A stretch of 64,000 nt of DNA from Chitinophaga tropicalis (GTDB lineage: Bacteria > Bacteroidota > Bacteroidia > Chitinophagales > Chitinophagaceae), in the NCBI RefSeq assembly GCF_009758205.1, contig NZ_WRXN01000002.1:62001-126000 (forward strand). Reading direction: 5' to 3'. Positions 1-7,571 of this stretch are shown here, in pieces. Position 1 is the stretch's first letter. Every line of letters starts with the position of its first letter. The notes below the pieces were generated by a model. The model was not told where the DNA came from. It did not search any database and saw only the letters and a program-made list of their open reading frames with translations. The translations under genes and the position numbers were made by a program.

Positions 1-1082
1 AGGAATTCTTTTGCGGAGAGGGATTCAGGCCTTCTGCGCACTGACTCCAGGAAAAATTCGCTGGTAAAGCTGGCGCGGATGGTGCCGGCCTCAGCTTTCT
101 TCGTGGTAATAAGTATTACTCCGCCGGAAGCCCTGGTACCATAAATAGAAGCTGCAGAAGCATCGCGAAGTACACTGATAGATTCAATGTCCTCCTTCAC
201 AACAGCATTGATATTACCACCGGGAATACCGTCTATCACCACCAGCGGGCCCTGCGCTGCATTGATAGAGTTCACCCCGCGCAGCTGCAGGGAAACGCTG
301 GCATTAGGATCTGTTCCATTAGTGGATTGCACGGTGAGGCCGGGAACCTTTCCCTGTATAGCCAGCAGCGGAGATACGGAGCCGGCTATCAGGTCCCGTT
401 GACCAAGATTCGTAACAGCCCCGGTGAGGTCCCGTTTATTCACCGTTCCATAGCCAACCACCACTACCTCATTCAATTCCGTATCCGGCTTTGTCAGCAT
501 GGTTACATTGATGGTGGTTTGTCCGTTTACAGGAATAGCCTGCGGCGCATACCCTATATAGGTGAAAGTGAGTGTACCTTTTTCATCTACGCGAACAGTA
601 TAGTCACCTGCTTCGTTTGTCACAGTACCCGCGCCGGGAGCAGATGCTACCGTTACTCCCGGAAGAGGGAACCCTTTGCTGTCCGTTACCTTGCCCTGCA
701 CAGTGATCAGTCCAAGCGGGCTTTCATCTTTTTTAATTACCACAAGGTTGTTTCCCATCTGGTCAAAGATGAGGCCAGTACCGGCAAGTATCTGGCGCAG
801 CAGGTCCATTACAGGAATGTCCTTTGCATCTGCCGTAACTTTTACCTGCTCGTTTAATACCAGGTTGCTGAACACAAACCTGTACTGGCTTTTACGTTCA
901 ACTTCTTTTAATGCAAGAGTAAGCTTTGTATTACGGAAATCTACACTCACCTTGTCCTGCGAGCTTCCTTTGTACGCCGTGACCTGCAATGTTGTAAGCA
1001 GCAATAATGCCGTTGTAAGTTTCATAAGTAGAATCTTTTTAAACGCCCCTTTTGAGGGCAGTTTAATACAGCTGATTTTCAT
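1..1082 (-). CDS. SusC-type TonB-dependent receptor with STN domain (N-terminal part, cut by window edge)
   Basis: The reading frame is open from the ATG at 1082 to base 1, so about 360 N-terminal residues are visible and the barrel lies outside. A signal peptide (core LTTALLLLTTLQ) is followed by an STN (secretin/TonB short N-terminal) domain at about residues 45-115. Next come a carboxypeptidase-like regulatory domain (VQGKVTDSKGFPLPGV) and the plug start (NEVVVVGYGTVNKRDLTG). The plug continues with DGIPGG and the typical DASAASIYGTRASGGVI. SusC proteins form the outer-membrane channel for glycan import with a SusD lid. The STN domain is the part that contacts a FecR-type anti-sigma factor, which fits the FecR and sigma genes just upstream. 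An internal ATG at 1025 is an alternative start that still leaves a signal peptide. The substrate cannot be told from this fragment. Confidence 0.9.
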   Translation of the reverse strand, partial: MKISCIKLPSKGAFKKILLMKLTTALLLLTTLQVTAYKGSSQDKVSVDFRNTKLTLALKEVERKSQYRFVFSNLVLNEQVKVTADAKDIPVMDLLRQILAGTGLIFDQMGNNLVVIKKDESPLGLITVQGKVTDSKGFPLPGVTVASAPGAGTVTNEAGDYTVRVDEKGTLTFTYIGYAPQAIPVNGQTTINVTMLTKPDTELNEVVVVGYGTVNKRDLTGAVTNLGQRDLIAGSVSPLLAIQGKVPGLTVQSTNGTDPNASVSLQLRGVNSINAAQGPLVVIDGIPGGNINAVVKEDIESISVLRDASAASIYGTRASGGVILITTKKAEAGTIRASFTSEFFLESVRRRPESLSAKEF

Positions 1083-1120
1083 ATCTTAGAGAAGGTTTAA
1101 ATGTTAGAAATACGGCACAG

Positions 1121-1185
1121 GTATTGTTTCCAATACACTGGTCATGTTTTTAACCGGGGGAGAACAGGTTCCAGCTGTTCTCCCC
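1121..1185 (-). promoter_or_regulatory. Two inverted repeats between fecR and susC
   Basis: The 127-bp gap between FecR and SusC holds an 11-bp perfect stem, GGGGAGAACAG (1157-1167) with CTGTTCTCCCC (1175-1185), and a 7-nt loop. A second inverted repeat follows in the direction of transcription: GTATTG (1121-1126), TTTC, CAATAC (1131-1136). The first could be a partial terminator or attenuator that lowers or raises susC relative to fecR; it lacks a strong U-tract on the minus strand. The second has the size of an operator. Both roles are inferred. Confidence 0.4.
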
Positions 1186-1209
1186 TCCATTTTTAAGAAA
1201 AAGGGAATT

Positions 1210-2280
1210 TTATTTAACGATGCGATTTTGGTGACTGATCTTTATTTCTTTTCCATTTATACTATACGTGAACCCATATGAAGCCTGCAGCGCTTTCATT
1301 ACCTGGTAGATATTTTCTTTTTCAAAAGTGGCCGTGAAACTATATTGTCTTGCAATTTTATCCTCAAATATGATCTGCACATCAAACCAGCGTTCCAGTT
1401 TTTTACTGATATCTTCAAATGACTCATTTTCGAATATCAGCCGGTTTTGTGACCAGGCGGTTTCAATATTCACCTGGTTGCGGTTATAGGAAAGCGGCAT
1501 GATAGAGGTTTTAGGCGGAGAAGCAACCGGTGATGGGCTGGATGACGGCACAGTGCTGATATCTTCGCTGAACACGAATTTCTCTTCCGGCAACAGTATT
1601 TTATAGCCCGGGTCTGTATGTTTCATATGTATCTCCACCTTGCCGCTGATCAGGGATGTTTCACTTTTTTTCTCGCCCGGGTAAGCTTTTACATTGAAGA
1701 CAGTACCAAGTACCTTTACTTCATATCCTTCTACTTTCACAATAAACGGCAGACGGGCATCATGCGTTACGTCAAACAATGCTTCTCCTGTAAGGCTTAC
1801 AGAACGGTCCTGCCCGCCAAAGTCCCTGCTTACCTGTAAGGTTGATCCGGCATTGAGAAGCACGGTAGAACTGTCCGGCAACCTGACTCTCTTTTTTTCC
1901 GCAAGGGCAGTAGTGAATACATAGGTACGTTCAGCAGTTGCCAGCTCCGGCCTGCTCCTGTTACGGATAAAAAAGAATGTGGATACGGCGATCACGGCTA
2001 CAGAAGCTGCTACAGCAAGGGTTTTCCAAATATTGCGCCGCGGTCTGCCATACAGGGACAGTCCTTCTCTTTCAGAGACATCCGCATGTTCGTGCGCTTC
2101 CATCAGCATAAGGGATATTCCCAGCACCAGCTCCCGCGCTTCGGCAAGCGTTCCGGCCTCTTCCGGATGCGCTGCCAGGTAGTTTTCCCAATAAGCTACG
2201 TCTGCCACGTTCCTGCGGTAACAGTAACTGATAAAGGTATCGTCTATGACCAGTTGTTCTATCTCAAAGCGATCGGGCAT
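1210..2280 (-). CDS. FecR-family anti-sigma factor
   Basis: Predicted inner-membrane anti-sigma factor of 356 residues that would hold the upstream ECF sigma factor until the STN-type SusC reports substrate. An N-terminal cytoplasmic segment of about 85 residues is followed by one membrane helix (around 88-107, TLAVAASVAVIAVSTFFF). The periplasmic FecR domain (about 120-215) contains RVRLPDSSTVLLNAGSTL and LTGEALFDV. The C-terminal DUF4974/STN-like domain (about 275-345) contains LIFENESFEDISKKLERWF. A low-complexity Ser/Pro linker (SSSPSPVASPPK) separates the last two. The gene sits between sigma and susC in the standard order of such loci, but lies 389 bp from the sigma gene, so it may have its own promoter. 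Confidence 0.92.
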   Translation of the reverse strand: MPDRFEIEQLVIDDTFISYCYRRNVADVAYWENYLAAHPEEAGTLAEARELVLGISLMLMEAHEHADVSEREGLSLYGRPRRNIWKTLAVAASVAVIAVSTFFFIRNRSRPELATAERTYVFTTALAEKKRVRLPDSSTVLLNAGSTLQVSRDFGGQDRSVSLTGEALFDVTHDARLPFIVKVEGYEVKVLGTVFNVKAYPGEKKSETSLISGKVEIHMKHTDPGYKILLPEEKFVFSEDISTVPSSSPSPVASPPKTSIMPLSYNRNQVNIETAWSQNRLIFENESFEDISKKLERWFDVQIIFEDKIARQYSFTATFEKENIYQVMKALQASYGFTYSINGKEIKISHQNRIVK

Positions 2281-2669
2281 GCTACAGCTGTTTTAAACAT
2301 AGACGTAGGCATTTGGCAGATTTACCAACTATTTTCTCAGTTTCTTTGAAAATTTATTTTAAGTGATTGAAAACCAGTATATAATTTCTGGGGCTCTGCA
2401 CGATGCCCTTTGCCTGGATAGAATCTCACCCTTTCTTTTCAACCTGGTTCATGAATATTCTCCATACAGATACTTCTCCTTTTAAGCATGTTTCAGGCAT
2501 GTTTAAAGCATGTCTGAAGCATGTTTAGTGTATGTATTGCGGTAGCTAAAGTACGCCACATCACTTCCCGGAAGAAAGTGGCATGCTCCGTCTGTTGGTG
2601 TTAATAAATGTTCTTTACCGGGAATGAAGCAATGGCTGCTGCTTCGGACAAAAGAAAGATTGCTTCCCT
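2281..2669. other. 389-bp gap between ECF sigma gene and fecR
   Basis: No credible coding sequence is seen here. The gap is AT-rich near 2340-2390 and carries the 11-bp direct-repeat array listed separately. Sigma/FecR gaps of this kind are usually much shorter, so the region probably contains a promoter or binding sites for fecR; no TTG-N20-TAnnTTTG match was found on the minus strand. Confidence 0.6.
2484..2538. repeat. 11-bp tandem direct repeats (core GCATGTTTA)
   Basis: Consecutive 11-mers read AAGCATGTTTC, AGGCATGTTTA, AAGCATGTCTG, AAGCATGTTTA and a decayed GTGTATGTATT. The core GCATGTYTV keeps an exact 11-bp period, close to one helical turn, so every copy faces the same side of the DNA. 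This suggests a cooperative protein-binding array upstream of fecR rather than a coding repeat. No binding protein is identified. Confidence 0.75.
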
Positions 2670-3230
2670 TTAAAGCAGGGGCAGCAGCGAAAAGAAGGCA
2701 GCGAAATTCAAACCGGGATGAGCCCGTTTCATTTCTTCCCTGAGAAGCCTAATACCTTCATAAAGATTATTATATACTGTCCGGGTATTAAGACCAGTAC
2801 GCGCTGAGATCTGCTCGGTAGTAAGGCCTTCATAATATTTCAGGTGAATCACCTTCTGACAGCGTGCAGGAAGCCTGTTATAGGCAGCCCTGACAGAAGC
2901 CAGCAACTCTTCATTGGATTGGATGCGGACAAGATTTTCCAGCACCGAAGGCTCATAGCTGCTGGTTTCCATAAGAGAGGCCTTATGCAGCACTGCTTTT
3001 GTACGCCGGTAGTGATCAATCAGCTTGTGTGTAAAAGCCCTGGTAAGATAAGTCCTGGGGTGTTGAACAACTGTGGGTGTCACATTCTTTTGCAGAAGTT
3101 CCAGGAAGAATTGCTGCACCAGGTCCCTGCTTTCTTCCTCTCCATACCCCCAGCGGGTGGCTACATGGATCAGGTGAACGTGGAACTGTGCATACCAGGA
3201 GTCAATGTATTGTGAGAAAGTTGAGCCCAT
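2670..3230 (-). CDS. ECF RNA polymerase sigma factor
   Basis: A 186-residue sigma-70 family protein of ECF size. Region 2 is seen in WGYGEEESRDLVQQFFLELL and the following YLTRAFTHKLIDHYRR. Region 4 is a helix-turn-helix around VIHLKYYEGLTTEQISARTG and LNTRTVYNNLYEGIRLLR. It should direct transcription of the adjacent fecR-susC genes when released by FecR. The ATG at 3230 was preferred over an in-frame ATG at 3269 because the longer form adds a non-conserved MIGLNSYFFARSR and would start upstream of the putative promoter at 3244-3274. Either start is possible. Confidence 0.9.
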   Translation of the reverse strand: MGSTFSQYIDSWYAQFHVHLIHVATRWGYGEEESRDLVQQFFLELLQKNVTPTVVQHPRTYLTRAFTHKLIDHYRRTKAVLHKASLMETSSYEPSVLENLVRIQSNEELLASVRAAYNRLPARCQKVIHLKYYEGLTTEQISARTGLNTRTVYNNLYEGIRLLREEMKRAHPGLNFAAFFSLLPLL

Positions 3231-3243
3231 ACGTGATCTGGCG

Positions 3244-3274
3244 AAAAAGTAAGAATTTAATCCAATCAAACCAA
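3244..3274 (-). promoter_or_regulatory. Putative promoter of ECF sigma gene (TTG-N20-TACTTTTT)
   Basis: On the minus strand TTG at 3274-3272 is followed after exactly 20 nt by TACTTTTT (3251-3244), close to the Bacteroidota -33/-7 consensus TTTG/TAnnTTTG but with the last G replaced. Predicted transcription would start near 3238, giving a very short leader for the ATG at 3230. Confidence 0.35.
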
Positions 3275-3314
3275 GCCTGATTTCGCTTTTTATCTACGTT
3301 CGGCCACGGCCTGG

Positions 3315-4091
3315 TTACTTTGCCTGCTTCTCCGCCTGTTTCATGGCCTGGTATTCAGAAGGCGTCATACCAAACTGCTTCAGGAAATTCCTGCCAAAAT
3401 TGGTCTGGGAATGATACCCTACCATATCACTCACTTCATATATCTTTAAGGATCCTTCTACCAATAACTCTGCGGCCTTTTTCAGCCGTATAACATTCAC
3501 CAGCTCATTGGGAGTAAGGTCAGAGATGGATTTGATCTTCCGGTATAGCGTAGGCCTGCTCATATTCATATGCTTAGCCAGCTTGTCAATGTCAAGCTCC
3601 GGATCTTCCAGATTCTCATAAATAGCGCCGGTCAGCTGTTCAAGGAAAAGCTCATCTGCCCTTGAATAGGCAATGGTCTTAATATGTACAAGAGGAGAGT
3701 GGGCAAAGTAATCTTTCAGCTTGGAACGGTTGCTCAGCAGACTGGCAATCTGTGCCAGGAGAAATTCTGTGGAAAAGGGTTTATCAATATATGCGTCAGC
3801 ACCCAGTTCCAGCCCCGCTATTTTTGCCTGCAATGTATTCTTTGCAGTCAGGAGTATAACCGGAATATGACAATGCTCAAAAGTAGATTTGATGATACGG
3901 CATAATTCAAAGCCATCCATAACAGGCATCATCACATCGCTTACAACCAGCTGCACAGCTTCCTGTGTTAACAGCTGCAGGGCGTCACGTCCGTTTTGAG
4001 CAGTCAGGATAGTATACCTCTCACTTAGTTCCTCACCCAGGAAGGAAAGGATCTCTTCATTATCATCAACAAGCAGTAAAAGTGGTTTCAT
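3315..4091 (-). CDS. Response regulator, receiver plus AraC-type DNA-binding domain (split hybrid two-component partner)
   Basis: A 258-residue regulator. The receiver domain (1-120) has the acidic pair D9-D10, phospho-acceptor D52 in VVSDVMMPVMDG, T82 and K104 in YIDKPF. The C-terminal AraC/HTH_18 domain (about 150-250) shows LAKHMNMSRPTLYRKIKSIS and VGYHSQTNFGRNFLKQFGMTPSEY. This is exactly the C-terminal half of a Bacteroidota hybrid two-component system (HTCS), here as a separate protein. Its start codon overlaps the stop of the sensor kinase gene by 4 bp (ATGA at 4088-4091), so the two are translationally coupled. It probably activates the divergent arabinan susC operon. Confidence 0.93.
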   Translation of the reverse strand: MKPLLLLVDDNEEILSFLGEELSERYTILTAQNGRDALQLLTQEAVQLVVSDVMMPVMDGFELCRIIKSTFEHCHIPVILLTAKNTLQAKIAGLELGADAYIDKPFSTEFLLAQIASLLSNRSKLKDYFAHSPLVHIKTIAYSRADELFLEQLTGAIYENLEDPELDIDKLAKHMNMSRPTLYRKIKSISDLTPNELVNVIRLKKAAELLVEGSLKIYEVSDMVGYHSQTNFGRNFLKQFGMTPSEYQAMKQAEKQAK

Positions 4092-7000
4092 GAAACCTGG
4101 TTTTTTGTTGTAATTGTTTTATTGCTCCTGCCAGGATGAAGGTTGAACTCTATTTCCTGGTGTACCGGAATACGTAGTATAAATACATTCACTCCCTCAT
4201 TACCCGGTTGCAGCACCAGCGTTCCTTTATGCAATGCCGTCAGCGAGCGGGAAAGGGCAAGCCCTATGCCCGTACCTTTCTGCATTTCCGTTTCCTTTAA
4301 ACGGAAAAATGGTTCAAAGATCTTTTCCTTCATCTCTTCAGGTATCAGGTGACCATCATTGCTGATGGTTATCGTAAAGTAATTGTCCTGCTCAGCAAAG
4401 CTTAACAAGCGTACGCTGGCATGAGCCGCCGCATATTTTACAGCATTTCCCAGCAGGTTGCTGAGAATTTTATTGAAGGCTTCTATATCTACATAAGCAT
4501 ACAGCGGCTCCGCAGGTAACTCAAGCGAGAAGTCAAGTTGCCGCTGCTCGGCCAGCGGTTTAAAAGAAGTATACATCTCTTCCAGCAATTCTGTGATACT
4601 GGCCTTCACAAAGCTGAGAGAATAACCGTTCAGCTCTGTTTGCCGGAAATCCAGCAACTGCCCTGTAAGGTTGATAAGCCGGTTAGTATTACGCTCCATG
4701 ATGGTCAGGCTATCCTTGATCTCCGGCATATTACCTGCTTTCCTGATCACTTTTTCCAGCGGCGCTTTAATGAGTGTAAGCGGTGTCTTGATCTCATGCG
4801 CTACGTTAGTAAAGAACTCTATCTTTGCCTTAAACACCTCTTTCTCTTTAGCTGCTTCAAAACGCTCTATCCTCCGCCTGTTTTTAGCCCTGGTCCGCTT
4901 ATGATAACTGCGTATAATATACCAGATCAATCCTGTCAGCAATATGCCATATAACGTATACGCCCACCAGCTACGCCACCAGGGTGGCATTATTTCGATG
5001 GTAAGAGATGTTTCGGCAGACCATACCCCACCACTGTTGCAGGCCTTTACCCTGAACACATAAGTGCCGGGAGCCAGCTCCGTGAAATATGCTTTCCGGT
5101 TGGTTTTAAGGAAGGTCTGGTTTTTATCCAGTCCCTCCATCCTGTAGGCATATTCCGCTATCTCAGGCGCGGTATAACTAAGCAATGCAAAGTCAATACT
5201 GAAGGTAGACTGGTTATAACGGAGCCTGATCCTGTCAGTACTGGTCACCGACCGCTGTAACGGAGACCCTTTGACTGCAATAGGCAACTCAAGGTTGTTT
5301 ACCTGGAAACCGGTGATATAAACCGGACCGGTGAAGTTGTTAACGGTAAACTCGTCCGGGTTAAAACTGATAAACCCTTTTCCGCTTCCAAAGTACATAC
5401 GGCCTGTTGCATCTTTATGAGCAGAATTGAAATTGAACTGATCGCTCAGCAGCCCGTTGGCCCTGGTATATGTTCTTATGTTACCTGTCAGCGGATTAAA
5501 ACAGCTAAGCCCCCGGGAAGTACTGATCCAGAGATTTGCCTGCTTATCCTCCAGTATGCTGAGCATAAAATTGCTGGGAAAGCCATTTTCAGTTGTATAC
5601 CTGGTAAAGTTGTTCGTAGCAGGGTTATACCTGCAAAGCCCTCCTTCAGTAGCGAACCAGAGACTGCCACCGGAATCTTCAAAAATACTGTTAACCCTGT
5701 CGCTGCATATACTATGTGCATCTCCCCCATAATGGAAATTACCCTTCTTCCCCGTTGCCGGATCATAAAAAAGAATACCGCTTCCATAGGTACCAGCCCA
5801 GAGAACGCCCGATCTGTCCTGCAGGAGACAGGAATACCAGTTATTGAGCGGCAGGCCCTGGAAAGGGCTGAAATCGTTACGGGCAGGGTCGTACTGATAG
5901 GCGCCCCGGGTAGTGCCCAGCATAATAGGGCCTCCCGGAGGACGATATATACAGTAGATGAAATTACTTTTCAGGGCGGAAAGACCGGATTGCATATTGA
6001 ACCTGCGTATCACTTTCCCGGTACGGATATTCAGCACGTCCAGGCCATGTTCAAAAGTGCCTATCCAAAGATCATCTTCATCTAATAACAGTCCATGGAT
6101 ATTGGTATAGGAAATACTGCCCCTGCCTCCCGGCTGGAAGTGAGTGAATATACCGGTAACAGGGTCCAGTTTATTCAGACCGGCATCCTCAGTGCCAATC
6201 CAGAGGTTATTGTATTTGTCAGCATGAATTTCACGTACAACATTACCGCTAAGGGAATTCTCCCCGGTCTTCGGAAAATACTTCCTGAAAGGTGTGTATT
6301 GCTGCGGATGATAATTAATGCCGCCAAAGTAGGTGCCTGCCCATATACCGCCTTCCTTATCACGGCAGAAAGTATACACTGCATTGTCTGAGATAGAATA
6401 AGGATCATTATACATTTTACGCAGGTTCTGCGCCTTCCCGGTCAATGTATTGTATATAAAGATGCCCGTTTCAGTGGCAATCCAGTATTCATGATCTCCG
6501 GTCTGCAGGAAATTGCGGACAAATATCTCCGTATGGTCATCATTATACGTGAGAATATCCGAATAGGTACCGGGAGTAATATTGAAGAGCTTGACGCCCT
6601 GGTTGGACGTGCCTACCACTATGTCACCGTCTGATGTACTGTATATTTTCTCTATCCAGCGGGAAGCAGGCTGCTTTGAATGACTGAACATGTCAAACGC
6701 CGTAAACCTGCCATTACCTGCATCGTATTGCTGCAGGTGGCCGTCTGAAGTGCTTACCCATATGTTACCGTCTGCAGAAAGACAGAGGGAAGTGGCTTCA
6801 AAGAAACTGTCCGTACTGAAGTACTGTAGCTGATGGCTGGCTGCATGATAACGGAACAGCGAAAAACCAGCTACAAACCAGATATTCCCCCTGTTATCGG
6901 CCTGTATAGCCCTTATCTGGCCCTTAGGAGCCGTTTCCAGCAACCGGAAGCTTTCCGTGGATGGATCATAGCTGTAGAGGCCGTTTTCCGTCCCTACCCA

Positions 7001-7348
7001 CAGCGTGCCGTTCCGGTCCTCAAAAAGAGAATGGATGAAATTACTCCCAATACTGCCCGTATCCTGCGGATCATGGCGGAATATCTTAAAGGAATAACCG
7101 TCAAAGCGGTTCAGACCATCTTTGGTGCCGAACCACATAAACCCCCTTTTGTCCTGCAAACAGCAGATAACAGCATTGTTAGACAGGCCATTCTCCACCT
7201 GGTAATGCCGGAAATAATAAGCCTGCGCACAAACACCCCCTGCACTGCATATCAGAAAAACGCAGGCCAGCAGAAATGTTCTTATCTGTAAATACAAGCG
7301 TGATGTGGAATTCCCTTGTCCCTGTTCACTATAATGCGGTTGTGGCAT
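4088..7348 (-). CDS. Reg_prop/Y_Y_Y sensor histidine kinase (arabinan HTCS sensor half)
   Basis: A 1,086-residue membrane sensor. A short N-terminal extension precedes the signal sequence (LLACVFLICSAGGVCAQ). Then come two seven-bladed propellers made of reg_prop repeats (for example LWIGTEDAGLNKLDP and LWAGTYGSGILFYDP) to about residue 690. A Y_Y_Y domain follows (about 710-780, YAYRMEGLDKNQTF, ELAPGTYVFRVKACN), then a membrane helix near 795 (WWAYTLYGILLTGLIWYII). The HisKA domain has phospho-acceptor H851 in VAHEIKTPLTLIK, and the ATPase domain has NLLGNAVKY and GTGIGLALS. In PULs this family binds oligosaccharides in the periplasm. The canonical DNG of the G1 box reads NDG here. The gene lies divergent to susC with 223 bp between, which places the regulated promoter there. 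The output domain is encoded by the next gene. Confidence 0.95.
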   Translation of the reverse strand: MPQPHYSEQGQGNSTSRLYLQIRTFLLACVFLICSAGGVCAQAYYFRHYQVENGLSNNAVICCLQDKRGFMWFGTKDGLNRFDGYSFKIFRHDPQDTGSIGSNFIHSLFEDRNGTLWVGTENGLYSYDPSTESFRLLETAPKGQIRAIQADNRGNIWFVAGFSLFRYHAASHQLQYFSTDSFFEATSLCLSADGNIWVSTSDGHLQQYDAGNGRFTAFDMFSHSKQPASRWIEKIYSTSDGDIVVGTSNQGVKLFNITPGTYSDILTYNDDHTEIFVRNFLQTGDHEYWIATETGIFIYNTLTGKAQNLRKMYNDPYSISDNAVYTFCRDKEGGIWAGTYFGGINYHPQQYTPFRKYFPKTGENSLSGNVVREIHADKYNNLWIGTEDAGLNKLDPVTGIFTHFQPGGRGSISYTNIHGLLLDEDDLWIGTFEHGLDVLNIRTGKVIRRFNMQSGLSALKSNFIYCIYRPPGGPIMLGTTRGAYQYDPARNDFSPFQGLPLNNWYSCLLQDRSGVLWAGTYGSGILFYDPATGKKGNFHYGGDAHSICSDRVNSIFEDSGGSLWFATEGGLCRYNPATNNFTRYTTENGFPSNFMLSILEDKQANLWISTSRGLSCFNPLTGNIRTYTRANGLLSDQFNFNSAHKDATGRMYFGSGKGFISFNPDEFTVNNFTGPVYITGFQVNNLELPIAVKGSPLQRSVTSTDRIRLRYNQSTFSIDFALLSYTAPEIAEYAYRMEGLDKNQTFLKTNRKAYFTELAPGTYVFRVKACNSGGVWSAETSLTIEIMPPWWRSWWAYTLYGILLTGLIWYIIRSYHKRTRAKNRRRIERFEAAKEKEVFKAKIEFFTNVAHEIKTPLTLIKAPLEKVIRKAGNMPEIKDSLTIMERNTNRLINLTGQLLDFRQTELNGYSLSFVKASITELLEEMYTSFKPLAEQRQLDFSLELPAEPLYAYVDIEAFNKILSNLLGNAVKYAAAHASVRLLSFAEQDNYFTITISNDGHLIPEEMKEKIFEPFFRLKETEMQKGTGIGLALSRSLTALHKGTLVLQPGNEGVNVFILRIPVHQEIEFNLHPGRSNKTITTKNQVS

Positions 7349-7571
7349 ACCGTTTCATAACGTAAAAATCCAAAATGAGATGATTTGCAGAAGTTTTGAT
7401 ACAGTTTGTAGAACCTAATATAACTAATAATCGCAACTTCATACTGTTGTTTCCAGAGTGTAGGCCGGATAAAAGTAGCAGAGCTTTTAATTGTTTTTGT
7501 TACACTTATAAAGTTACGCTATTCCCGGCAAACCTGGCAGACAAATAAGATTTATTAATAATTACACGTTT

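Noticed and set aside
187..1089. Plus-strand frames in the first kilobase
   Set aside because: They are antisense to the SusC N-terminal part, which has signal peptide, STN and plug motifs in one uninterrupted frame.
5417..6085. 222-codon plus-strand open frame within the sensor kinase gene
   Set aside because: Shadow of the reg_prop propeller region on the other strand; the composition is atypical.
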